Shown piece after piece: positions 18,501 to 25,586 of a DNA stretch of 47,210 nt. Each line of letters begins with the position of its first letter. The stretch's first letter is position 1. The stretch is taken from positions 1-47,210 of the forward strand of contig CAMWUN010000026.1 in the NCBI GenBank assembly GCA_947177425.1. Reading direction: 5' to 3'. This DNA comes from an uncultured bacterium (GTDB lineage: Bacteria; Bacillota; Clostridia; Lachnospirales; Lachnospiraceae). A model generated the notes under the pieces. The model did no database searches and was not told the origin of the DNA. It saw only the letters and a list, made by a program, of their open reading frames with translations. The position numbers were made by a program, and so were the translations under genes.

Positions 18501-19401
18501 TCTCGTCGGATTCCTCCATATCCTGTAGTTTCCCGTCTTTCTTCAATTTGCGCATAGCCATCAGAGCCAAATCCATCAGACATACAAATTTATCACTCCG
18601 CCCTGCAAAGATTTCGCTTCTGGTATCTAAATAACTCTGGTAAGTAGTCTCAAGAGGCGCCCTGTAATAGCCCTCCTTAAACTCAATATTCTTAAGTTCC
18701 GTGGAAAAAGTAGTGTGACGGCAGTGGTCAGACCAGTAGGTATCCAGTACCCGGATTTCCGTCATCGTCGGATCCCTGTGCTCCTCCCCTGCAAAATACT
18801 TCTGAATATGCAGAAAATCCTTAAATGTCATTGCCAGTTCCAGACTGTCATATAATTCATGAAGCTTTTCCGGCGGCATATCCTTAAAACCGTTAAATAT
18901 AATTACATCCTCCGGCTCCTCATAAACCGTAACCAGCGTATCCGGCTTCCCGTCACCGGTCTGTCTGGAATCCACCGGATTAATACAGTATGCTTTTATT
19001 TTTTCAAATTCATCATCAGAAACTTCGCCGGTAATCAGATAAACCACCGCCGTTTTAATAATCGGTTCTTCATCTTCCTTAAGGAATTTCACGCACTGCA
19101 TAGCAGAATCCGCACGCTGGTCAAACTGGCCCGGAAGGAATTCCACGCCGAACACATGTCCGTCCGCCGGAATTTCAATGCTTTCCCTGTAAAGAATATC
19201 TACCGGCGGTTCAGAAAACACACTGTTTACCGCACGTTCAAAGGTCTCATCGGAAATATTTTCCACATCATAGCGGATAAATACCCGCACATCCTTAACG
19301 CCTGTAATTCCCAGATAGCTGCTGATTTCTTCTTTCAGTTCTCTTGCCTTTACTGCAAAAGGGGCTTTCTTTTCTACATAGATACGTTTTACGTTTCCCA
19401 T
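15583..19401 (-). CDS. purL: Phosphoribosylformylglycinamidine synthase, single-chain form
   Basis: About 1272 residues. It performs the fourth step of purine synthesis: FGAR + glutamine + ATP to FGAM. It fuses a PurS-like N-terminus, two AIRS-type synthetase halves (FFKNETHNHPTEIEPFGG and the GGKDSMSG block) and a C-terminal glutaminase with nucleophile Cys in LGICNGFQALI and a late His in ASHGEGRF. The fused form is usual in Lachnospiraceae. An ATG at 19416 abuts GGAGG, while MGNVKRIYVEK at 19401 matches the family N-terminus and is preferred, although its spacing is long. It has its own promoter (19456-19483), apart from the purEMND operon. Confidence 0.96.
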   Translation of the reverse strand: MGNVKRIYVEKKAPFAVKARELKEEISSYLGITGVKDVRVFIRYDVENISDETFERAVNSVFSEPPVDILYRESIEIPADGHVFGVEFLPGQFDQRADSAMQCVKFLKEDEEPIIKTAVVYLITGEVSDDEFEKIKAYCINPVDSRQTGDGKPDTLVTVYEEPEDVIIFNGFKDMPPEKLHELYDSLELAMTFKDFLHIQKYFAGEEHRDPTMTEIRVLDTYWSDHCRHTTFSTELKNIEFKEGYYRAPLETTYQSYLDTRSEIFAGRSDKFVCLMDLALMAMRKLKKDGKLQDMEESDEINACSVVVPVEMDYGDGPVTEEWLVFFKNETHNHPTEIEPFGGAATCLGGAIRDPLSGRGYVYQAMRVTGAADPTLPASQTLKGKLPQKKLVRGAAGGYSSYGNQIGLATGYVKEIYHPSYVAKRMEIGAVMGAAPRGNVIRENSDPDDIIILLGGRTGRDGCGGATGSSKVHTESSIEKCGAEVQKGNAPTERKIQRLFRRGEVSRIIKKCNDFGAGGVSVAIGELAPGLVVDLDKVPKKYAGLDGTELAISESQERMAVVVDPGKVEEFLGYAAEENLEAVPVAVVTESPRLVLKWRGEEIVNISRAFLDTNGAHQETNVMVDVPVPEENYLKQIADPEVKKLLDDNDIKGAWLKELNGLNVCSQKGLVEMFDSSIGAGSVVMPYGGKYQLTETQTMIAKLPVLKGKTDTVTMMSYGFDPYLSSWSPYHGAVYAVTESMAKIVAGGGDFSKIRFTFQEYFKRMTSDAERWSQPFAALLGAYDAQIGYGLPSIGGKDSMSGSFNEIDVPPTLVSFAVDVAGKKDVITPELKEAGNVLVQFWFDKDEYDIPVYEHVMQTYRFITELMRAGKVKSAYALDSAGLVAGVSKMAFGNMLGVEFDSELKKADLFENCLGDIVLEMSAWDAQELLDEKYPQTDGLKFRKAAVVRNDGLFTWQDITVTMEEALDAWKSRLEKVFPTKADKGTEPVKSDVYNTDKIYICKNKVAKPVVFIPVFPGTNCEYDSAKAFRRAGADVVTRVFRNQSAEEIRQSVAVFEKDIAGAQIIMFPGGFSAGDEPDGSAKFFATAFQNAHIKEAVMKLLNERDGLALGICNGFQALIKLGLVPYGEITGQTQESPTLTFNTINRHISKMVYTKVVSNKSPWLMGAEPGAVYVTPASHGEGRFVASKEWIGKLFANGQVATQYADPEGNVSMDEEWNINGSYGAIEGITSPDGRCYGKMAHAERRGDGVAVNIYGQQDLKIFESGVEYFR

Positions 19402-19455
19402 GGTGAATTCAATCATCCTCCGTTTTTGTACTGTTTTATGTGCTGCAATACTTTC

Positions 19456-19483
19456 ATTATACAGAATCCAGCGTATTTTGCAA
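19456..19483 (-). promoter_or_regulatory. purL promoter
   Basis: On the minus strand TTGCAA (19478-19483) and TATAAT (19456-19461) are 16 nt apart, about 55 nt before the purL start. I found no clear PurR box or purine riboswitch. Confidence 0.75.
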
Positions 19484-19494
19484 CACGGAAATCT

Positions 19495-20430
19495 CTACTG
19501 GTGAAGCCTGTGTATCATCCGGTATGCAATATCCCCCTGGGATATCAATGCTTCCGTGTGGGTGAAAAATACAATGCCGGAAGTAGGCGCAAGGATTGCT
19601 TCCTTAATATACCCCTCATAAGGGTCGAGGATTTCCGCTATGGGGTAGCCGTACCTTACATACTCCCCCAGCTTCGCCATCCCCTTAAAAATCCCTCCTT
19701 TTTCCACGTGCACATCCATCAGTTCTTCTTCCTTGATTACATGGCTGATATAGCCGCTGTGGCTTTCATAACGGATAATTCCCATGCGGGTAAGGAAACG
19801 GAGCACCGCCGCAACCGCCTGGTCCGCGCTGGCCTCGTCAATACTGTCATCCTTACCTGTGTACAGGGAAAAAGCAGCCGTAGTGTCATTCTGCCAGTTA
19901 TAATTTAAGGTTTTCGTGTCGATAGGGCTTGGCTTTCTGACCACCACATAGGGCAGGCCGAACAAATCCGCAAGGGAAACATTCTGGTATCCCGTCTCCA
20001 TCATCCTTACATGAGGGACAAATTCCCCTGTCATGTAAAAACTGGTCAGTTGGATTCCATAAGTATACTCCCTTATCCGGTCAAACACCTGATAGGCAAT
20101 CCGGTCAGTGGTATCTCCGTCCTCCTTTCCCGGAAAGGTTCTGTTGATGTCGATATCCTCCACCCCGAAAAACCTTTCGTCCACATTTAATCCCAGCCCG
20201 TTGACCACCGGAATCACAAGTATCTTCTTATTTACATTAATCCATCCGTGGGCCTCTAATTCTTTCAACTCCCGGATAAGCTGTGAGCAGATATACATCT
20301 GCTGCACCTCGTTTCCACGGATCGCTCCCAGAATACAGGCCGCCGCGTTCCCTTTTCCAAACCGGTACCCCTGTACCACCATATCTTCCCTGTAAGGTGA
20401 CGGCACCCTGCAGATTTCCTCCTTATACAT
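19495..20430 (-). CDS. Aspartoacylase/succinylglutamate desuccinylase-family paralogue with degenerate active site
   Basis: 311 residues, the same length and fold pattern as the upstream gene product (NRTFPG matches NRMFPG; both have a C-terminal beta-domain). The family's zinc ligands and catalytic base are missing. GIHGDE of the paralogue is AIRGNE here (His to Arg38), DMHAS aligns with QLTSF (His to Thr129), and VVEMG aligns with VVRKP (Glu to Arg165). It is therefore predicted not to hydrolyse by the family mechanism. The start is ATG at 20430 with GGAGG five nt upstream; a TTG at 20514 in the longer frame is rejected. It starts 74 nt after the paralogue's stop, implying co-expression. 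It may be a regulatory or structural partner. Confidence 0.85.
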   Translation of the reverse strand: MYKEEICRVPSPYREDMVVQGYRFGKGNAAACILGAIRGNEVQQMYICSQLIRELKELEAHGWINVNKKILVIPVVNGLGLNVDERFFGVEDIDINRTFPGKEDGDTTDRIAYQVFDRIREYTYGIQLTSFYMTGEFVPHVRMMETGYQNVSLADLFGLPYVVVRKPSPIDTKTLNYNWQNDTTAAFSLYTGKDDSIDEASADQAVAAVLRFLTRMGIIRYESHSGYISHVIKEEELMDVHVEKGGIFKGMAKLGEYVRYGYPIAEILDPYEGYIKEAILAPTSGIVFFTHTEALISQGDIAYRMIHRLHQ

Positions 20431-20503
20431 ACCAACCTCCATACCGCCCCAATGCGGCAACTCAAACCCCAATAAGGTATACCTGTCTTTCAAGGTATTA
20501 TTG

Positions 20504-21436
20504 CTATCCTTCAATTCCCATAAGTACTCTTGCCAACAGGGATCCTTCCCTCACAAAAGGGTATTCTCTTAAGGTAAACACCAGGCCGCTTCGCTGCACT
20601 CTGATTTCGTCCAGTACCTTCCCCTCCAGGGGACTTACAATTTCTCCCAGCTTGTCCCCTTTTCTCACATAGTGGTTATGGGCGATTGCCGGCAGGAATA
20701 CCCCTGTAATCTTAGAGCGGATGAAATCAACCTCGCCGTCTGTGGATATAACCGGATACTGGATTTCCCCCACTTCCCCTTCCCACATGCCCAACTCTCT
20801 CATGAGATGAAAAATGCCTTCCACCACCTGGTTCCCATACATCCTGTCTATCCGGTTTCCCACTCCCATTTCCACCACCATGGAAGGTACCCCCAGCATA
20901 TTCATGGAATGCACAAGGGTAGACTCATGTACCGTGGCTGTTGCATTGGTCCACACCATATCTGTATTGAGCAGCTTTGCAAAAGGAATCATTTTTTCTG
21001 CAAAATCCTCATTCAGCCGCACCTGCGGTATCTCCTTGACAAAGCTGTTGCTGGCATGCATATCCAGACACATATCAGCCCCCGATATGTCTTCCACAAT
21101 AGCCGCCGCCACACGCTCCATGGCAGTTCCGCCTCTATCTCCCGGAAACATCCTGTTTAGGTCCATTTCAAGTTTTGGCACCTTGTGACTGGCCACATCC
21201 AGCCCGAGAGGGTTCAGCGCCGGATATATATCCACGGTTCCCGTCAGTTCATCCTGATGTTCCGTAAGCCTGCGCACCATTTCGTAACAGATATACTGCC
21301 CCTCAAACTCGTCCCCGTGAATTCCTGTCACAATTACCAGGCGCTTATCCTTAGGTTTTCTTCCCGTGATCCTGTTTTTATTGATGATAAGCCTTTCTCC
21401 TACCGGAAGTTCTATTGAAAATACTTCCTCTATCAT
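20504..21436 (-). CDS. Succinylglutamate desuccinylase/aspartoacylase-family zinc amidohydrolase
   Basis: 310 residues. The AstE/ASPA (M14-related) zinc site is intact: His40 and Glu43 in GIHGDEFEG, His127 in CLDMHASNS, and probable catalytic Glu189 in MVVEMGVGNRID, with substrate-binding NRMFPG at 95-100. It should cleave an acyl amide of a small amino-acid-like substrate; the exact one is unknown. The start is placed at ATG 21436 (MIEEVFSIEL) by length match to its paralogue. An upstream in-frame ATG at 21490 lies at the end of a 33-nt repeat shared with the purM leader and is an alternative. Downstream of a TetR gene, with which it may be coregulated. Confidence 0.87.
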   Translation of the reverse strand: MIEEVFSIELPVGERLIINKNRITGRKPKDKRLVIVTGIHGDEFEGQYICYEMVRRLTEHQDELTGTVDIYPALNPLGLDVASHKVPKLEMDLNRMFPGDRGGTAMERVAAAIVEDISGADMCLDMHASNSFVKEIPQVRLNEDFAEKMIPFAKLLNTDMVWTNATATVHESTLVHSMNMLGVPSMVVEMGVGNRIDRMYGNQVVEGIFHLMRELGMWEGEVGEIQYPVISTDGEVDFIRSKITGVFLPAIAHNHYVRKGDKLGEIVSPLEGKVLDEIRVQRSGLVFTLREYPFVREGSLLARVLMGIEG

Positions 21437-21487
21437 ATCTCTGCCCCCACTGTTATCAAAAAAGCCCCAAGTTTCCTTGAAGCTTTT

Positions 21488-21520
21488 CATTCTTTTCCAC
21501 ATTTCTGCGCTGCTTTTACG
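21488..21520 (-). repeat. 33-nt leader element, copy 1
   Basis: Matches 42768-42800 at 29 of 33 positions, same strand, and ends in ATG in both places. Its core reads AAAAGCAGCGCAGAAATG. Here it lies between tetR and the desuccinylase-like gene, in frame with the latter. Confidence 0.65.
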
Positions 21521-21563
21521 GCTTTGCTTATACAGGATTCGCAGATGCAACGCAGGCATCCGG

Positions 21564-22148
21564 CTATTCTTCTGCAATAAGCCCCTGCATCACATACATA
21601 ATCTCCCTGTCAACAGCCGACTCCGGGATTCCTCTTGTAAAGGAAGCAACCTTAAGCCCTTCCAGCACATACATAATATTTCTGGCCGCTCCTCTTGCAT
21701 CCTCACAATAGAATTCGCCGCTTTCTGTCCCCTGCTCAATCAGATTTTCAATTATGTAAACTGCAGCGTCAAACTGTTTCTTTAAAAGATTTTCTTTCGG
21801 CATCTTCTTGTTTTCGAAAAAATATTCATAAACCGCAATGCTGAGGGAAGGTTTTTTGGAAAGGATTTCCTTCTTCTGCTCCTTTAAAAACAGTGCCAGA
21901 ATATCCGAAGGTGCGGCATCTTCCGGGATACCTTTTTCAAACCCATCGTCTGCATCCTCCTGTTCAAATTTAAGCACTTCCTCAAACACTTCCCTGGTAT
22001 TCTGGAAATACAGGTAAAGCCCTCCCCGGCTGATACCGCACTCCTCCACAATATCTTTCATGGTGACTTCCTTGTATCCCTTTTCCATAAACACCCTGCG
22101 CGCGCGTTCCACAATCAATTTTTTCTTTTGTGCCGATTTATCACCCAT
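21564..22148 (-). CDS. TetR/AcrR-family transcriptional regulator
   Basis: 194 residues. The N-terminal HTH (about 10-55) reads ARRVFMEKGYKEVTMKDIVEECGISRGGLYLYF, the canonical TetR signature. The C-terminal ligand/dimer domain (about 60-190) is divergent, as usual. It sits 128 nt upstream of the two aspartoacylase-like genes on the same strand and may control them. The ligand is unknown. The ribosome site is AGGG before ATG 22148. The 65-nt gap to the preceding gene holds no obvious promoter, so it may share the promoter at 22735-22763. Confidence 0.9.
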   Translation of the reverse strand: MGDKSAQKKKLIVERARRVFMEKGYKEVTMKDIVEECGISRGGLYLYFQNTREVFEEVLKFEQEDADDGFEKGIPEDAAPSDILALFLKEQKKEILSKKPSLSIAVYEYFFENKKMPKENLLKKQFDAAVYIIENLIEQGTESGEFYCEDARGAARNIMYVLEGLKVASFTRGIPESAVDREIMYVMQGLIAEE

Positions 22149-22213
22149 GAATCCCTGCTCCCAAGCCTGATGCGAAAGCGTGTCTGAAAGCCCGCTCTGG
22201 CCGCACGCACGCC

Positions 22214-22669
22214 CTAAATTTCATTTTTTACTTCCAATAACTCCTTTATACGTCTGAGGGCATGGAGGAAAACATCATTTTCCACCGCCTGGGACCATAA
22301 TATACCTCTGGTCATACCGCCAAGGACATACTTCGACATAATGGCAAAAATCACCTCTATATCCTTAAATTCAATTTTCTCAATAACTCTGAGTTCGTCA
22401 CCCACATTTCTTATCTTGTAACGGGAATAAACATAAACATAATTGCGGTCCATAAGCCCTGTCTTCTGCATTTCCTTTACAAAAGCAAGCAACATGCTGT
22501 CATATACCGGAATCGGAACAGAATGGCTTGGACTGTTATCTCCCGAATAAGTCTGTACGGTTCTTGTGCCTGACTTTTCCTCAAACCATGGAATATAACG
22601 GAACAGAGCTCCCATGGCCTCACGATATTTGTTTATCATTTCCTGCCTGTATACGTTTTCGCTGTACAT
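22214..22669 (-). CDS. Conserved hypothetical protein
   Basis: 151 residues, soluble, without signal peptide or membrane segment. It contains an N-terminal helical part (REAMGALFRYIPWFEEKSG), a central aromatic stretch (DRNYVYVYSRYKI) and a C-terminal helix (HALRRIKELLEVK). I do not recognise a domain. It has its own promoter (22735-22763) and a GAAGGAAGG ribosome site, and probably leads a transcript continuing into the tetR gene. Confidence 0.75.
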   Translation of the reverse strand: MYSENVYRQEMINKYREAMGALFRYIPWFEEKSGTRTVQTYSGDNSPSHSVPIPVYDSMLLAFVKEMQKTGLMDRNYVYVYSRYKIRNVGDELRVIEKIEFKDIEVIFAIMSKYVLGGMTRGILWSQAVENDVFLHALRRIKELLEVKNEI

Positions 22670-22734
22670 TGTAATATATTCCTTCCTTCTTAAGATAACT
22701 GATTTCTTTTATCGCAAAATTTGCCCTTATTTTT

Positions 22735-22763
22735 ATCATATCATAAATGAAGTTTAATTACAA
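22735..22763 (-). promoter_or_regulatory. Promoter of the 151-residue protein / tetR unit
   Basis: On the minus strand TTGTAA (22758-22763) and TATGAT (22735-22740) are separated by 17 nt, ~65 nt before the ATG at 22669. Confidence 0.75.
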
Positions 22764-22803
22764 TATGCCGGAAATGCTGAATTTTCACCCGGACAAAATG
22801 AGG

Positions 22804-22936
22804 GGTACTGTTCACTCCGTGACCGGTAAGATGCAAAAATCCATCCAAAATCGCCTTCGGCAATGGGATTTTTGCACTCTTGAATCACTTTCTTACGACC
22901 AGCGCAGTAAATGCGCAGGTCTGTGTGAATAGTAAC
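22804..22936 (-). repeat. ~130-bp structured dispersed repeat, copy B (complete, minus orientation)
   Basis: About 93% identical to copy C (47038-47165). Its termini are GTTACTATTCAC and GTGAACAGTACC (inverted repeats). Inside are a 9-bp hairpin around TTTAC (GACC-GCGCA / TGCGC-GGTC with a T-T mismatch) and a perfect 11-bp stem TGCAAAAATCC / GGATTTTTGCA enclosing a smaller hairpin with a GAA loop. It fills the gap between the amylase stop (22948) and the next promoter. No coding potential. Confidence 0.9.
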
Positions 22937-22947
22937 GAAAGATCTCC

Positions 22948-24588
22948 TTATTTGAGAAATACAATCCCGTACCCCGGTATGGTAAGGGTACCCTCCACAA
23001 GGGCAGGCTGATTTTCGTCCACGCACAGTTCTTCCACAATTCCTTCTATTTCTCCCTCAAGTCCATCAAGGACAATCACCCTTTCCTCCGGCGACAGATT
23101 ACAGAACAGATATATTTTCTCATCCTCACAGGATTTTGTGAAAGCCGTCAGGGTATCGTCTGAAAACTGTTCCATATTCTCCACATTCCCTTTCCGTACA
23201 GAAGGATACATGCCCCGGAGTCTGATTGCCTTCTTATAGTAATTGTAAACAGAATAGGGATCTTTTTCCTGACTTTCATAACTGCCATATTTCATTTTTA
23301 TGCTGTCCATATCTGCCGGACCTTTGCACATACCTTCCGCATCCTTGTCCTCATAAAAATACATAGGGGCACGCTTGTTTTCGTCTTTCCCAGAACCTTT
23401 CATGCCCAGTTCTTCCCCATAATAAACAAAGGCGCTGCCGCTCATAAAAAGGTTTAAGGCCCCTGCAATCTTGGTCTGGGAGGATGAATTCTCCCCGGAA
23501 TAGTATCCGGCGCTCCTTCCCATATCGTGGTTGGTGTAAAAAGGCGCGTCAATATAATCGGAATTATATCCCTTAAATCTCTCTTCTATATTCTGTAAGG
23601 CTTTTCCATAGCCGGAGGCAGGACTGCTCCCCTTTACCACCTTGGCTATGATGCCCTCGCTGTCCGCAAATGCAAAGTTAAAAAGACTGTCGATTCCGCT
23701 TTCATAATATTTCTCATAGGTGGAAATATCTGTCCAGGCTTCCCCCACCAGATAGGCATCTTCTTTCTTTGCCTTTACCATATCCGCAAACCAGCTTAAG
23801 ATTTCTATATTGGCAGAGTCCGCCCCCGTTTCATACTCTTTTACCGCATCCAGACGGAATCCTCCCACGCCCTTGGCAAGCCAGAAATCCACAATTTGGG
23901 CAATTTCCTCCCGGAGGGATTCGTTGTAAAGGTTCAAGTCCGGCATGGTATAAGAAAACTGTGACTCATAATACCAGACATCGCTTCCAGGGACCTGGCT
24001 GTAGCCGGCGCTCTCCTCTTTGCTGAAATGATAATAGTCCACATACGGACATTCCTCCAGGGAAGGCTCCCCGTCCCCCAGTTCCGCCAGATAAGCGGCG
24101 GCCTCTTTAAACCATGGGTGCTCCGAAGAACTGTGATTGATAACCAGATCCAGAATAACCTTAATTCCTCTTTTATCACACTCCGCCATAAAGTTTTCGA
24201 AATCCTCCATAGTTCCATATTCAGGATCTATGGCATAATAGTCCGTCACATCATATTTATGGTAGGAAGAAGCGGACATCACAGGCATAAGCCAGATGCC
24301 GTCACAGCCTAAGTCCTCTGTGGTGGCAGGGTTTCCGTCATTGATATAGTCCAGTTTTTCCACCAGCCCTTTCAGGTCCCCGATTCCGTCTCCGTTGCCG
24401 TCAAAAAAAGAATACACAAACACCTCATAGTAGGTTCTGTAATTATCCTCCATAGATAGCGCCTGGGGAAGTCTCTGTTCTTTTACTTCCTGTTCTTCTT
24501 CCCTGCTGCTGCCCTGACATCCTGCAAGCATAAGTAACGCCAGAAACAGGCACATATACAGTTTTTTTCCTTTTAAATGCGCCAGCAT
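22948..24588 (-). CDS. Lipoprotein alpha-amylase (GH13)
   Basis: 546 residues. A lipoprotein signal with lipobox LMLAGC (Cys24) anchors it outside the membrane. The GH13 barrel has conserved regions DLVINHSS, GFRLDAVKEY (nucleophile Asp248), LVGEAW (acid/base Glu284) and FYTNHDMGR (Asp356). A calcium-site-like NGDGIGDL segment follows the first strand. It degrades alpha-1,4-glucans or maltodextrins at the cell surface for the adjacent importer. The start is ATG at 24588 with GGAGG six nt upstream; the longer frame is rejected. It is the last gene after malE-F-G and is separated from malG by a probable terminator hairpin, so its expression may be lower. Confidence 0.93.
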   Translation of the reverse strand: MLAHLKGKKLYMCLFLALLMLAGCQGSSREEEQEVKEQRLPQALSMEDNYRTYYEVFVYSFFDGNGDGIGDLKGLVEKLDYINDGNPATTEDLGCDGIWLMPVMSASSYHKYDVTDYYAIDPEYGTMEDFENFMAECDKRGIKVILDLVINHSSSEHPWFKEAAAYLAELGDGEPSLEECPYVDYYHFSKEESAGYSQVPGSDVWYYESQFSYTMPDLNLYNESLREEIAQIVDFWLAKGVGGFRLDAVKEYETGADSANIEILSWFADMVKAKKEDAYLVGEAWTDISTYEKYYESGIDSLFNFAFADSEGIIAKVVKGSSPASGYGKALQNIEERFKGYNSDYIDAPFYTNHDMGRSAGYYSGENSSSQTKIAGALNLFMSGSAFVYYGEELGMKGSGKDENKRAPMYFYEDKDAEGMCKGPADMDSIKMKYGSYESQEKDPYSVYNYYKKAIRLRGMYPSVRKGNVENMEQFSDDTLTAFTKSCEDEKIYLFCNLSPEERVIVLDGLEGEIEGIVEELCVDENQPALVEGTLTIPGYGIVFLK

Positions 24589-24675
24589 AATTATCCTCCA
24601 AAAAGCCCAGGGAACACTTCTCCATATCCGAAGCATGCCCCCTGGGTTCCTTTACCAATACTCTTTCTATTGTCA

Positions 24676-24708
24676 CAAAAAGTTAACTGCTAATATTTAG
24701 CTGTTAAC
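24676..24708 (-). terminator. Probable terminator/attenuator after malG
   Basis: On the minus strand GTTAACAGCTAA pairs with TTAGCAGTTAAC (one mismatch), followed by TTTTTGTG. It begins just after the malG stop and precedes the amylase gene by ~90 nt, so it could partly separate their expression. Confidence 0.6.
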
Positions 24709-24710
24709 GC

Positions 24711-25586
24711 TTAACCCTTAACCGCACCTGTCATACCTTCCACATAGTACCTCTGGAGGTAAACAAACAAAATTGCAATGGGTATGGAAATACATACGCT
24801 GCCTGCGGCAAAAGCTGTATACCAGTTGTCGATATATTCTTTTTCAAGCATTCTCCAAAGGCCGATAGCCACTGTATAATATTCCGCATTTGCACGGCAG
24901 ATAACCTTTGCAAAGATGAAATCCACCCAGGGGGCGATGAACGATGTAAGCACTGTATAAACGATAATCGGTTTACTCAGCGGTATTGTCACCTTGTAAA
25001 ATACCTGGAATTTGGTTGCACCGTCCAGAAAAGCCGCCTCGTCAAGAGCTTTGGGAATAGTATCAAAGAATCCCTTTGCAATCTGGAAAGTAAGCCCGGC
25101 GCCTCCGGAGTACACCAGTACAAGAGCCACACGGATCATGGAGCCTTCTGAAAGCCCTATGGACTTCAAAATATAATACACTGCCACCATGGACATGAAG
25201 CCGGGGAACAGTCCCAGAATCATTGCCATATTCATGTAAGGCTTTCTCATGCGGAAGCGGAGCCTTGATGTACAATAGGATACTGCCAGCACAAATACTG
25301 TGGACACGATACAGGAAAAAATTGCAATAATAAGCGTATTCATGAACATCTTAGGGAAGTTCAGGATTGCCGTGTCGTTAAACAGTTTTGCATAATTGGC
25401 CAGGGTATATGTCTTGGGGAAAAAGCTTGATACATAAGAGCCTTTCTCTCCCCTGAAACTGGTAAGCACTACCCAGAGGATAGGAAATACCCAGACAAAT
25501 GCCAGAATTGCAAGTACTACATGGACAATGATATTTGTAATCAAACGTTTTGTTCTGTATGAAGTGGTTCCCTGTTCTTTCATCAT
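24711..25586 (-). CDS. malG: Maltodextrin ABC transporter permease (MalG type)
   Basis: 291 residues with about six TM helices. The EAA loop that contacts the ATPase is TIPKALDEAAFLDGATKFQVFYKVTIPLSKP (about 185-215). It begins inside the malF stop region (ATGATGA overlap), so translation is coupled. C-terminal VEGMTGAVKG is typical of MalG proteins. It pairs with the upstream permease. No ATPase subunit is encoded nearby, so a shared MsmK/MalK-type ATPase is presumably encoded elsewhere. Confidence 0.92.
   Translation of the reverse strand: MMKEQGTTSYRTKRLITNIIVHVVLAILAFVWVFPILWVVLTSFRGEKGSYVSSFFPKTYTLANYAKLFNDTAILNFPKMFMNTLIIAIFSCIVSTVFVLAVSYCTSRLRFRMRKPYMNMAMILGLFPGFMSMVAVYYILKSIGLSEGSMIRVALVLVYSGGAGLTFQIAKGFFDTIPKALDEAAFLDGATKFQVFYKVTIPLSKPIIVYTVLTSFIAPWVDFIFAKVICRANAEYYTVAIGLWRMLEKEYIDNWYTAFAAGSVCISIPIAILFVYLQRYYVEGMTGAVKG

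Noticed and set aside
15451-19908. Long plus-strand ORFs (180 to 349 residues) opposite purL
   Set aside because: They are antisense shadows of a well-conserved enzyme, with no ribosome sites or recognisable domains.
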